Below are positions 8,323 to 16,148 of a stretch of DNA of 64,000 nt, one piece after another (position 1 is the first letter of the stretch; each line of letters begins with the position of its first letter). The notes below the pieces were generated by a model that searched no databases, was not told where the DNA came from, and saw only the letters and a list, made by a program, of their open reading frames with translations. The DNA comes from Exiguobacterium aestuarii (lineage in GTDB: Bacteria; Bacillota; Bacilli; Exiguobacteriales; Exiguobacteriaceae). Location of the stretch: NCBI RefSeq assembly GCF_020171655.1, contig NZ_JAIVAC010000001.1, forward strand, positions 744,001 to 808,000, written 5' to 3'. Both the position numbers and the translations under genes were made by a program.

Positions 8323-9312
8323 ATGAAGCAGGTCACCATTAAAGATATCGCCGAACTCGCAGGGGTCGCAAAGAGTACAGTCTCCCGCTATTTGAACGGT
8401 GGATCGGTAGGGAAGAAGACGAGAGAGAAGCTCGATCGGGTCATCCGGGAAACCAATTATGAACCGAATCAATTCGCTCAAAGTCTTAAGTCAAAACAGA
8501 CGAAGATGATTGGGGTCATCGTTCCGCGACTCGATTCTTACGCTGCCTCGCGTACGATGATGGGAATCGATGAACGATTGACAGAACGAGGCTATCAGAT
8601 GCTCGTCGTCAACACGGCACAACAGACGGAACGAGAGATTGAACAATTATACAACCTCGCCAAACAAAAGGTCGCCGGTATCATTTGGCTCGGAACGACT
8701 GTCACCGACCGTCACCTCGAAGCAATAGAGGCGATTCAAATCCCAGTGTTGCTGATTGGTCAACAGCATGACAACGTGCACAGTCTCGTCTACCCGGACT
8801 ATGAAGCCGCATATGCTCTCGGTAGAGAGTTCACGAAATGGGGTCATCGGGACGTCGTCTACGTCGGTGTTTCGGAGGCAGATATCGCAGTCGGACAAGA
8901 TCGACGTGATGGATTTTTAAAGGCGCTTCATGAGGCGGATGCACGCGTCACAGTCGTTCAGACAACCTTTAAAATCGAAGATGCCATTCCGGTTGGAGAA
9001 CGGTTGGCCAAGGAGATTGGCTCGACCTCACTCATTATTTGTGCAACAGACAATATTGCCCTTGGTGTATTGAAGGGACTGGCGAATCAGGGGATTTCTG
9101 TTCCGAATGACATCTCTGTCAGTGGCTTTGGTGGCTATGATTTCACGGAAGTCTTACATCCATCAATCACTACTGTTCATCTTCCGTATCGGCGAACTGG
9201 GGCCAAGTCGGCAGATATGATGCTTCAACTTTTACAAGGAAATGACGTTCCGATGAAAACGTTCACAATTTTTGAATTAAAAGTGCGCGAAAGCGTTGAC
9301 AAGCTGAATTAA
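8323..9312 (+). CDS. scrR: LacI-family repressor of the sucrose genes
   Basis: A DNA-binding repressor expected to respond to sucrose or a phosphorylated product. The N-terminal helix-turn-helix (TIKDIAELAGVAKSTVSRYL, residues 4-23) and hinge are canonical. The periplasmic-binding-like core covers about 60-325, with MIGVIVPRLDS at its start and DISVSGFGGYDFTEVLHPSITTV near 260-285. GGAGGGGTAAGG precedes ATG 8323. It is the first gene of a four-gene same-strand set with scrK, scrA and scrB, separated from them by 107 bases carrying palindromic operator-like sites. That placement is the reason for the ScrR assignment; LacI members cannot be told apart by sequence alone. Confidence 0.88.
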   Translation: MKQVTIKDIAELAGVAKSTVSRYLNGGSVGKKTREKLDRVIRETNYEPNQFAQSLKSKQTKMIGVIVPRLDSYAASRTMMGIDERLTERGYQMLVVNTAQQTEREIEQLYNLAKQKVAGIIWLGTTVTDRHLEAIEAIQIPVLLIGQQHDNVHSLVYPDYEAAYALGREFTKWGHRDVVYVGVSEADIAVGQDRRDGFLKALHEADARVTVVQTTFKIEDAIPVGERLAKEIGSTSLIICATDNIALGVLKGLANQGISVPNDISVSGFGGYDFTEVLHPSITTVHLPYRRTGAKSADMMLQLLQGNDVPMKTFTIFELKVRESVDKLN

Positions 9313-9322
9313 ATCGTTTACA
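9309..9322 (+). promoter_or_regulatory. Probable CcpA catabolite-responsive element (cre)
   Basis: TTAAATCGTTTACA matches the cre consensus TGWAANCGNTNWCA at 13 of 14 positions (T for G at position 2). It lies at the end of the repressor gene, about 100 bases before scrK, a usual place for glucose repression of a PTS sugar operon. Confidence 0.5.
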
Positions 9323-9327
9323 TTTGT

Positions 9328-9349
9328 GTTGCGGAACCGGTTCCGCAAC
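9328..9349. promoter_or_regulatory. 22-bp perfect palindrome: operator and/or terminator
   Basis: GTTGCGGAACC is followed directly by its exact reverse complement, centred on CCGG as LacI-family operators are, and then ATTTTTT. The loop-less arms plus T-run could also end the scrR transcript. It shares the GGAACCGGT core with the site at 9365-9380. Confidence 0.6.
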
Positions 9350-9364
9350 ATTTTTTATTCTAAA

Positions 9365-9380
9365 TTGGAACCGGTACCAA
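9365..9380. promoter_or_regulatory. Second LacI-type operator
   Basis: TTGGAACCGGTACCAA is a 16-bp near-palindrome (14 of 16 positions symmetric) centred on CCGG. It lies 55 bases before the fructokinase ATG, where a bound repressor would block the scrK operon promoter. Confidence 0.6.
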
Positions 9381-9419
9381 TCGTATGTAGAACTTATAAG
9401 ATTTTTGGAGGTGGACGAT

Positions 9420-10358
9420 ATGAACACCGTACATTGTATCGGCGAATTGTTGATTGACTGGGTATGCGAGGATGCCTCGAGCGACCTCGTCAACGGAACG
9501 ACGTTCGTCAAAAAAGCAGGTGGCGCACCTGCAAATGTGGCTGCAGTCGTCAGTAAGCATGGTGGACAGTCGAGTTTTCTCGGACAAGTCGGGAATGACC
9601 CGTTCGGTCTTTTCCTGAAACAGACGTTGACCGACAACGGAGTCAGCACAGACAACCTTGTTGAATCGGGAGATACGACATTCGCTTTTGTGTCGATTCA
9701 AGAGGACGGAGAGCGGGACTTCACATTCCGTCGCGGAAGTGATGGAGATTATGCGTTTGAATCCATCGATTTGTCATTGATTCAAAAAGGTGATCTCATT
9801 CATTTCGGTTCTGCGACAGCATTACTAGACGGAAAACTAAAAGATGCGTACTTCAAATTATTACAATTTGCAAAGCGGGATGGTTTGTTCATCTCATTTG
9901 ACCCGAACTATCGAGATGCGTTGATCACGGACCTTGAGCAGTTCAAACAAGATGCGAGACATTTCATCGCAGAATCAGACTTCATTAAATTGAGTGAAGA
10001 AGAAGCGCACTTGTTGACCGGTAAAGAGCAACTTGAAGACGCTGTTCAAGCACTACTTCAATTAGGTGCAAAACAGATTGCAATCACATTAGGGTCTCGT
10101 GGGACATTGATTGCGACAAGCACGCATCACGAAATCGTTCCTTCAATCTCAATCGACAGTGTCGATTCAACAGGAGCGGGAGATGCGTTTGTCGGTGCTT
10201 ATTTGTATCGGTTGGCGACGCTCGGATTTGACCCGGAGCGCTTACGTTCCGACATCGAATATGCAAACGTAACGGGTGCATTAACATGTACAGCTTATGG
10301 CGCTATTCCAGCAATTCCATCACGACAACTTGTGAATGAAACGTTAGGAGGGAAATGA
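9420..10358 (+). CDS. scrK: Fructokinase, PfkB family
   Basis: Phosphorylates the fructose released by sucrose-6-phosphate hydrolysis to fructose 6-phosphate. The PfkB fold is seen in the N-terminal GELLIDWV and the sugar-site KKAGGAPANVAAVVSKHGG. Near residue 248 the ATP-site signature DSTGAGDAFVGAYLY carries the catalytic Asp. It has 312 residues, normal for this family. The start at 9420 has GGAGGTGGACG upstream; an in-frame codon nearly 100 bases earlier would overlap the operators and lacks a ribosome site. It overlaps or abuts the EIIBC gene (stop TGA inside AAATGAAG), indicating one transcript. Control: cre and two LacI-type sites upstream. Confidence 0.93.
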   Translation: MNTVHCIGELLIDWVCEDASSDLVNGTTFVKKAGGAPANVAAVVSKHGGQSSFLGQVGNDPFGLFLKQTLTDNGVSTDNLVESGDTTFAFVSIQEDGERDFTFRRGSDGDYAFESIDLSLIQKGDLIHFGSATALLDGKLKDAYFKLLQFAKRDGLFISFDPNYRDALITDLEQFKQDARHFIAESDFIKLSEEEAHLLTGKEQLEDAVQALLQLGAKQIAITLGSRGTLIATSTHHEIVPSISIDSVDSTGAGDAFVGAYLYRLATLGFDPERLRSDIEYANVTGALTCTAYGAIPAIPSRQLVNETLGGK

Positions 10359-10360
10359 AG

Positions 10361-11791
10361 ATGGATTACAAAAAAGAAGCAGCATCGATATTAGAAGCGA
10401 TTGGTGGGAAAGAAAACGTGGCGGCAGCTGCTCACTGTGCGACGCGTCTTCGTCTCGTATTGAACGATGAGTCGAAGGTTGATGAGAAAGCTCTCGAACA
10501 ACTCGATGTTGTCAAAGGAACGTTCTCAACGGGAGGACAATACCAAATCATCATCGGACAAGGTACGGTCAACAAGGTATATACAGAGTTCTCGTTATTA
10601 ACAGGACTTGGTGATATGTCGACGACAGATGTGAAATCAGCCGGAGCGAAAAAGATGAACCCGCTCCAACAGTTCGTCAAAATGTTATCGGATATCTTCG
10701 TTCCAATCATTCCGGCGATTGTCGCCGGCGGTCTCTTGATGGGGATCAACAACTTATTGACGGCACCGGATTTGTTCTTTGAAGGACGTTCATTGATTGA
10801 CCAGTATCCAGGCATGGCAGACCTCGCAGCAATGATTAATACGTTCGCGAATGCCGCCTTCGTCTTCTTACCTGTACTCATAGGTTTCTCCGCAGCCAAG
10901 CGATTCGGGGGTAACCCATATCTTGGTGCAGCGCTCGGGATGATCATGGTTCACCCGGACTTGATCAACGCATATGCACAGGCAACTGTTGAAGAAATTC
11001 CGGTTTGGAACATCTTTGGTCTTGAGATTGAGAAGTTAGGATACCAAGGACAAGTCTTACCAGTCCTCGTCTCGACGTATATTTTATCGAAGCTTGAAAT
11101 CAACATCCGGAAGTTCATGCCGGCGTCACTTGATATCTTGCTTACGCCATTACTCTCTCTCCTCTTCACAGCGTTCATCACGTTCGCTTTCGTCGGTCCG
11201 ATCACTCGTGAAGCAGGGAACTTGATCATTGATGGGTTGGTATGGACGTATGATTCACTCGGATTCGTCGGTGGTTTGATCATGGGTCTTCTCTACGCCC
11301 CAATCGTTATTACAGGTATGCACCATAGCTTCATCGCGATTGAAACACAGCTTCTTGCGGATATCGCCGAAACTGGCGGATCGTTCATCTTCCCAATCGC
11401 TGCGATGTCGAACGTCGCGCAAGGGGCGGCTACACTCGCTGTCTTCTTCTTGACTGCTGATAAAAAGATGAAAGGTGTTGCATCAGCATCAGGAATCTCA
11501 GCATTACTTGGGATCACAGAGCCTGCCATGTTCGGGGTTAACTTAAAGCTTCGTTATCCGTTCATCGCTGCCATCGTCGGTTCAGCTATCGCCTCTGCAT
11601 TCATCGTCGGAAACGACGTATTGGCAGTAGCGCTCGGTGCTGCTGGGTTACCGGGAATTATCTCAATCGCACCTGGTTCAATCATCTCATATATCATCGG
11701 TATGGCTATCGCATTCGCCGTGACATTTGGATTGACATTCATCCTCGCGAAGCGACAAGCAAAAAAAGAAGCGGTCAAACAAGCCGCATAA
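10361..11791 (+). CDS. scrA: Sucrose-type PTS transporter, EIIBC
   Basis: Imports sucrose while phosphorylating it to sucrose 6-phosphate, using a phosphate passed from HPr through a separate EIIA. Residues 1-90 are the IIB domain with the phosphorylated Cys in AAHCATRLRLV near residue 25. From about 105 the IIC membrane domain follows (FVPIIPAIVAGGLLMGINN), with GMHHSFIAIETQLL and GITEPAMFGVNLKLRYPF as family signatures. There is no IIA domain; length 476 is typical of EIIBC. ATG 10361 is preferred to 10355 because GGAGGG is 8 bases upstream of it. It sits between kinase and hydrolase, which together specify sucrose; trehalose-type proteins are close in sequence. Confidence 0.92.
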   Translation: MDYKKEAASILEAIGGKENVAAAAHCATRLRLVLNDESKVDEKALEQLDVVKGTFSTGGQYQIIIGQGTVNKVYTEFSLLTGLGDMSTTDVKSAGAKKMNPLQQFVKMLSDIFVPIIPAIVAGGLLMGINNLLTAPDLFFEGRSLIDQYPGMADLAAMINTFANAAFVFLPVLIGFSAAKRFGGNPYLGAALGMIMVHPDLINAYAQATVEEIPVWNIFGLEIEKLGYQGQVLPVLVSTYILSKLEINIRKFMPASLDILLTPLLSLLFTAFITFAFVGPITREAGNLIIDGLVWTYDSLGFVGGLIMGLLYAPIVITGMHHSFIAIETQLLADIAETGGSFIFPIAAMSNVAQGAATLAVFFLTADKKMKGVASASGISALLGITEPAMFGVNLKLRYPFIAAIVGSAIASAFIVGNDVLAVALGAAGLPGIISIAPGSIISYIIGMAIAFAVTFGLTFILAKRQAKKEAVKQAA

Positions 11792-11810
11792 TGAAAAAGG
11801 AAGTGACACT

Positions 11811-13229
11811 ATGAATTGGACGAAGGCCGAACGTTATCGTTCACTCCGTGACGTGAGCGCCCTCGAGATGGAGGTGCTCCGTACTAAGACGGCCGCATCC
11901 CCGTGGCGGTTTGGATACCATATCCAGCCGCCTACGGGCCTCCTCAATGATCCGAACGGCTTCGCATATTACGATGGAGAGTACCATCTATTCTATCAGT
12001 GGTTCCCGCTCGGGCCAGTTCACGGTCTCAAACATTGGTACCATGTCAGTTCAACTGATCTCGTCCATTGGACGGACCGCGGGGTGGCGTTAGTCCCTGA
12101 AACGAAGGAAGATTCTCATGGTGCATATTCTGGAAGTGGATTCGTCGTTGATGATACCCTTCATGTGATGTACACCGGGAATCATCGTACCGACGATTGG
12201 ACGCGTCACGCCTCGCAAATTATCGGTGTCTTACGTGACGGGGTAATTGAGCGTCGTAATGTGGCAATCCCGGATATTCCAGCAGGCTACACGGAACATT
12301 TCCGTGATCCGAAAGTATGGGAAGAAGATGAATCGTATTATGCGATTGTCGGTGCACAGCGAACGGATGAGACAGGATGTGTCGTTTTATATCGTTCGAC
12401 CGACTTGAATGAATGGACGTTTTTAGGTGAAGTGAAGACCGAACTTGAGCGGTTCGGTTACATGTGGGAATGTCCTGACGTGTTTGAACTGAATGGAAGA
12501 CATGTTCTCATTTTTTCTCCGCAAGGGATTGAGCCTGAGGGTCATCGCTACCACAACATCTATCAATCCGGATATGTCACAGGTACTCTTGATTTAGAGA
12601 CGCTCGTCTTCACGCACGAGTCGTTTGAAGAGCTCGACTTCGGTTTCGACTTTTACGCTCCGCAAACGACGGAGCATGATGGTCGTCGTATTCTAGTCGG
12701 CTGGATGGGCTTACCGGAGATTGAATATCCGACAGACCGCTACGGTTGGGCCCATGCGTTGACGCTTCCTCGAGAACTCTCGGTTGAGGATGGCGTATTA
12801 AAACAACGACCAGTCCCTGAAATGAAGCAACTCCGAACTAATCAGTTCGCAGACGAATCAGGTACGCATATCGAAATGATTTCGCCCGAACGTTATGAAT
12901 TGAAATTGTCGACGTCCGGAGAAGACTTCGAGCTTGAACTATTGAAGACAGAAGAAGAGTCGCTTGTGATTCGGTACGAGAAAGATACACGCGAATTGAC
13001 CATCGATCGGACAAACGCGGGTGAACCGTTCGCGACCGAGTTCGGGACGACCCGGACAAAAGTGAACGAGGTCAAGTCCCTTCATCTGTTCGTCGATTCC
13101 TCAAGTGTTGAATGTTTCGTCAACGAAGGTGACGCCGTGGCAACGCTTCGTGTCTTCCCAAGTGATGACGAGAAACGGATTCGCTTCGTCGGAGCGGATG
13201 CGACATTAGTTGGTTGGAAGTATGAATGA
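11811..13229 (+). CDS. scrB: Sucrose-6-phosphate hydrolase (GH32)
   Basis: Splits sucrose 6-phosphate into glucose 6-phosphate and fructose. The GH32 five-bladed propeller carries the nucleophile Asp in LLNDPNGFAYYDGEYHLFYQ near residue 46, the transition-state Asp in FRDPKVW near 165, and the acid/base Glu in WECPDVF near 219. The C-terminal beta-sandwich contains SVECFVNEGDAV. It has 472 residues and no signal peptide, so it acts in the cytoplasm. AAAGGAAGTG precedes the ATG, 19 bases after scrA, and the operon ends at the terminator at 13234-13262. Confidence 0.95.
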   Translation: MNWTKAERYRSLRDVSALEMEVLRTKTAASPWRFGYHIQPPTGLLNDPNGFAYYDGEYHLFYQWFPLGPVHGLKHWYHVSSTDLVHWTDRGVALVPETKEDSHGAYSGSGFVVDDTLHVMYTGNHRTDDWTRHASQIIGVLRDGVIERRNVAIPDIPAGYTEHFRDPKVWEEDESYYAIVGAQRTDETGCVVLYRSTDLNEWTFLGEVKTELERFGYMWECPDVFELNGRHVLIFSPQGIEPEGHRYHNIYQSGYVTGTLDLETLVFTHESFEELDFGFDFYAPQTTEHDGRRILVGWMGLPEIEYPTDRYGWAHALTLPRELSVEDGVLKQRPVPEMKQLRTNQFADESGTHIEMISPERYELKLSTSGEDFELELLKTEEESLVIRYEKDTRELTIDRTNAGEPFATEFGTTRTKVNEVKSLHLFVDSSSVECFVNEGDAVATLRVFPSDDEKRIRFVGADATLVGWKYE

Positions 13230-13233
13230 GTGT

Positions 13234-13262
13234 AAAAGCTGAGCGTTTGCTCGGCTTTTTTA
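13234..13262 (+). terminator. Terminator of the sucrose operon
   Basis: AAAGCTGAGC-GTTT-GCTCGGCTTT is an 8 to 10-bp stem with one G-T pair, followed by T residues, five bases beyond the scrB stop. Confidence 0.85.
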
Positions 13263-13322
13263 TTTTCCCAAATATTGAAACCGATTTAAATGGTGCGACG
13301 TATATTAGGCGAGAGGGGTGAA

Positions 13323-13763
13323 ATGATGGATAAATGGATTCGTTGGGCAGGTGAGATTCGTAAAATAACGATGGCTTATAAAATCGATACAGAAGAACTT
13401 GAGAGAGAAGAAATGGAACACGTGATGGTGGCGGAGTCAACGGAGCGTGGAATAGTGAATCCAGAAGTAAAGTTAGAGTTTCATGAATTGAGCCGGGTTC
13501 GGGTGTTCGCGGAAATGCTACGAAGTTCGGAAGAAATCGAAGGCATTGAGATTGAAGTGGCTCCCGATTTTGATCTGATGTTGCACTATAAGGGTGGAGA
13601 ACAGGAATGCTATCAGCTTTGGCTCGGTCAACCAAACCGTCCGAGTGCGATCACGAAACTCGAACGGACGGACGTTATTTGGAAGTTACCAGAACATACG
13701 ACGAATCGCTTGATTGATATCCTCGGAGTGAACTACTCGCCACTTATTTGCTTCGCAAATTGA
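13323..13763 (+). CDS. Hypothetical protein whose C-terminus is rewritten by an insertion element
   Basis: A 146-residue soluble acidic protein of unknown function, beginning MMDKWIRWAGEIRKITMAYK and containing VRVFAEMLRSSEEIEGIEIE and a DLMLHYKGGEQECYQLWLGQ stretch, as in small alpha/beta proteins. ATG 13323 or 13326 follows GAGAGGGGTGA. The last 12 codons (VNYSPLICFAN and the stop) lie inside the end of the TnpB element that starts at 13728. Joining the flanks (GGA to TTAAATACGTAA at 15151) gives ...DILGLNT and a stop, so only about three native residues were replaced. Function may be preserved. A cre-like sequence (TGAAACCGATTTAA, 13276-13289) lies upstream; its meaning is uncertain. Confidence 0.6.
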   Translation: MMDKWIRWAGEIRKITMAYKIDTEELEREEMEHVMVAESTERGIVNPEVKLEFHELSRVRVFAEMLRSSEEIEGIEIEVAPDFDLMLHYKGGEQECYQLWLGQPNRPSAITKLERTDVIWKLPEHTTNRLIDILGVNYSPLICFAN

Positions 13764-13900
13764 AGGGGGAGCTTCTTGGGAAGACCGTGCTCTCACCAGC
13801 CACGATTGTTTACCAAGCTCGTCGGGTGGTTCCCACCCTGAAGGAATTCGTTTTAGTTTGCCAACATCAACAGGTTGATGCTCGCGTTGATGTCTCGGTC
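13728..13900 (-). ncRNA. Predicted omega (right-end) guide RNA of TnpB
   Basis: In TnpB elements the transcript of the tnpB 3' end plus right end is processed to a guide RNA whose variable part is the flanking host DNA. Here the minus strand after the tnpB stop has several hairpins (GGGTGG/CCACCC and the nested stem near 13740-13775) ending at TTCAC. The guide would start TCCGAGGATATCAATC. The 5' boundary is unknown. Confidence 0.45.
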
Positions 13901-14941
13901 ATGATGCGCGCCACAGGCACACGTCCATTCACGGACATCCAGCTTCTTCTTCTCGCCCTTTACTCCGCAAGTGGAACAGATTTGAGTGGATGCGAACCAT
14001 TGATCCGCCTTGATGAGCGTCCGTCCGTAGAAGTTTGATTTGTACTCGAGTTGACGGACGAACTCGTACCAACTGACATCGCCAACCGATTTGGCTAAGC
14101 GTCGGTTCTTCATTATGTTGCTCGATTTCAATGTCTCCACGACGATGACTTGGTTCTCGTCAACGATCCGTCTCGACAGTTTGTGAAGGAAGTCCTTGCG
14201 TTGGTTGGCAATCTTTTCGTGTTTCTTGGCCAAAAGTAATTTGGCCTTTTCACGATTCTTGCTCCCGATCTTCTTGCGTGACAAAGCGCGCTGCGCCTTC
14301 TTGACCTTCGCTTCGGATTGTCGAAGGAAACGTGGGTTTTCGATTTTCTCCGATACCATCGCGTCGTTCGTCATGACGGCGAAGTGCTCCAGACCGAGAT
14401 CGATCCCGACCTTGTTCTCGGCTGGGATCCATGGTTCATCGTCCTGTTCGACGAGGATGGAGACAAAGAACTTGCCCGTCTTGGTCATCGAGACCGTCGC
14501 CGACCGGATGACGCCCTCGAACGGGCGATGTTGTGTGAACCGCACGAACCCGACCTTCGGCAGCCGGACCTTGCCCGCCTCGATGCGGATCGTGCCGTGC
14601 TGGTTGTTCGTCGTGTAGGAGGCGCGCGACCGTCGTCTCGACTTGAAGGCCGGGAAGCCGCCCGTCCCGGCGAAGAACTTCGCGAACGCGTTGTCGAGGT
14701 TCAGCTTCGCGTTCGCGAGCGCGAGGCTGTCCGCCTCGGCGAGGAACGGGAACAGGGGCTTGTAGGAGGCGGGTGTCGCCGGTTTCCGCTTCGTGTCGCT
14801 CCCCGCCTTCGCCTCCTCGCGGATGGCGATCCGGTCCTCGAGCAGCTTGTTGTAGATGAACCGGGCGCAACCGATCGTCTTGATGAGGAACTCGGCCTGT
14901 GCCGGCGTCGGATGGAGCCTGTATTTGTAGCCTTTCAGCAT
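13853..14941 (-). CDS. tnpB: RNA-guided nuclease TnpB (IS605 OrfB)
   Basis: A 362-residue TnpB, the compact RNA-guided DNA nuclease that helps retain IS200/IS605 elements and is ancestral to Cas12. The N-terminal helix-turn-helix/REC region begins MLKGYKYRLHPTPAQAEFL. The split RuvC site is intact: Asp in GIDLGLEHFAV, Glu in VIVVETLKSSNI, Asp in HHDRDINASINLL. Between the last two lies the zinc-finger pair CSTCG and CACG, the second in the C-x-C form. I start at ATG 14941, after GAGGGAC; an upstream ATG at 14986 has a poorer context. The 5' half is markedly GC-rich (39 of 60 bases on the line at 14641), unlike its surroundings and its own 3' half. Confidence 0.93.
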   Translation of the reverse strand: MLKGYKYRLHPTPAQAEFLIKTIGCARFIYNKLLEDRIAIREEAKAGSDTKRKPATPASYKPLFPFLAEADSLALANAKLNLDNAFAKFFAGTGGFPAFKSRRRSRASYTTNNQHGTIRIEAGKVRLPKVGFVRFTQHRPFEGVIRSATVSMTKTGKFFVSILVEQDDEPWIPAENKVGIDLGLEHFAVMTNDAMVSEKIENPRFLRQSEAKVKKAQRALSRKKIGSKNREKAKLLLAKKHEKIANQRKDFLHKLSRRIVDENQVIVVETLKSSNIMKNRRLAKSVGDVSWYEFVRQLEYKSNFYGRTLIKADQWFASTQICSTCGVKGEKKKLDVREWTCACGAHHDRDINASINLLMLAN

Positions 14942-15160
14942 GTCCGTCCCTCTTCCCTCCAGAAGATTGTGATGTGTCCTCCTCATCCGATACCCGCGGA
15001 GATGAAAGAAGAATCTGACGGAATCACGAACTTTTGTTCGCTACATCTGTCACAGAGAGAGAAGAGTTTTGGACCGGGCGATTCATCTCCCGCCTACGCC
15101 GGGCTACGCCACGAGACGCTTAGAGGAGGGAGAATTCTCGCCTGATTCAGTTAAATACGT

Positions 15161-15187
15161 AAAAAAAGCACCTCTTTATGAGATGCT
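15161..15187 (-). terminator. Terminator of the hydrolase gene
   Basis: On the minus strand AGCATCTC-ATAA-AGAGGTGCT plus seven T, immediately past the stop codon at 15187. Confidence 0.8.
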
Positions 15188-16032
15188 TACGAGTTGAATC
15201 GAATGAACCGTTCGATTTGTCGCTCTGATTTTCTCGCTTCCCGTCCGACCCAAATGAGGTGTCCCGGGCTGTTCAGGATCGTTAGCTGAGCATGGGGAAT
15301 CAACCGCTTCGCATAATGAGCATGGCGTAAGGGGACGGCTTTGTCATTTTTCGAGTGAATGATATAGGTCGGACACGTCACACCGAGTAAGACTTCGCTC
15401 GATACACGCTGTTTCAAATCGAACTGGGCCCCAAGGCCAAACGCCATTTGATTGGCGACACGCTTGAGGAGGAAGATGTCATAAGGAGACACCTCTTCTC
15501 GAATCGTCTCAAGTGCCAACACACTCGTCGATTGAATCATGCGTGCCGTCGCTTCGAACGGATGTTTTTGAATGGCACGAGCAATGAATTGTTTCATGAT
15601 GTATTGAAGTGCGATGAATGCGGGTTGGACAATATTTCTGCTGACTGTGTCCCGATACGGAAAATCGACGACACTCGTTACAGCCGCAGCTAGCGTCAAG
15701 CTTCGTACACGTTGGTTTTGAGAAGCGAGTTCAATTGCGGTCGGTCCTCCGGCAGAGATGCCATAAACATGATATTGATCAATTTCTAGCATTTGCATCA
15801 AGTGAGCGAGTCGGGATGCAAAGAGTTGAGGAGATGCTGAAAAAGAGTACGGTGTTTCTCCATATCCGGGTCTAGATGGGACTATGACCCGAAAACCGGA
15901 CAAAACGAGCTGGTCCACATGGTATGGTTCTAAACTCGATGACTGGGTCCCATGAATCAGTACGATCACAGGACCGTGGCCACGGTCTATATATTCAATT
16001 TTTGAGCCGTCGACGTGTGCGTAATATTTCAC
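15187..16032 (-). CDS. Alpha/beta hydrolase
   Basis: A predicted serine hydrolase with unknown substrate. The oxyanion-hole motif is VIVLIHGTQSSSLEPYHVDQ near residue 30, the nucleophile elbow is YGISAGGPTAI (GxSxG) near 95, and the catalytic Asp and His are probably in IIHSKNDKAVPL and LNSPGHLIW near the C-terminus. It has 281 residues and no signal peptide or transmembrane segment. The start is GTG 16032 with AAGGAGGCGCC upstream at slightly long spacing. It is transcribed away from the WYL regulator 116 bases off, so that regulator may control it; this is a positional inference. Confidence 0.85.
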   Translation of the reverse strand: MKYYAHVDGSKIEYIDRGHGPVIVLIHGTQSSSLEPYHVDQLVLSGFRVIVPSRPGYGETPYSFSASPQLFASRLAHLMQMLEIDQYHVYGISAGGPTAIELASQNQRVRSLTLAAAVTSVVDFPYRDTVSRNIVQPAFIALQYIMKQFIARAIQKHPFEATARMIQSTSVLALETIREEVSPYDIFLLKRVANQMAFGLGAQFDLKQRVSSEVLLGVTCPTYIIHSKNDKAVPLRHAHYAKRLIPHAQLTILNSPGHLIWVGREARKSERQIERFIRFNS

Positions 16033-16148
16033 TTCAGATGGCGCCTCCTTAAACAGTTTGTAATGGAAAATACCTTTATTTCGTGGAAATAAAATGATAA
16101 TGTCTGTTTATACATATTATAGATATAGAAATGAAAGGGGATAGAACC

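Larger units (their letters stand above)
13728..15150 (-). mobile_element. TnpB-only IS200/IS605-family element (IS1341-like)
   Basis: About 1.42 kb with one gene, tnpB, on the minus strand and no tnpA. The right end (13728 side) carries the hairpin ATTTGC-GAA-GCAAAT nested in a larger imperfect stem and ends, on the minus strand, in TAGTTCAC. The left end (15150 side) has GC-rich imperfect hairpins with two copies of GGCGTAG. Just outside the left end on the minus strand is TTTAA, a sequence known as a target-adjacent motif for some related TnpB proteins. There is no target duplication, as expected for this family. The ends are inferred from the reading frame of the interrupted gene. Mobilisation would need a TnpA supplied from elsewhere. 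Confidence 0.75.

Noticed and set aside
14318..15145. 275-residue plus-strand frame across tnpB
   Set aside because: It is antisense to an intact TnpB with all catalytic motifs; its open state follows from GC-rich codons of the real gene, and its product is low-complexity and Arg/Asp-rich.
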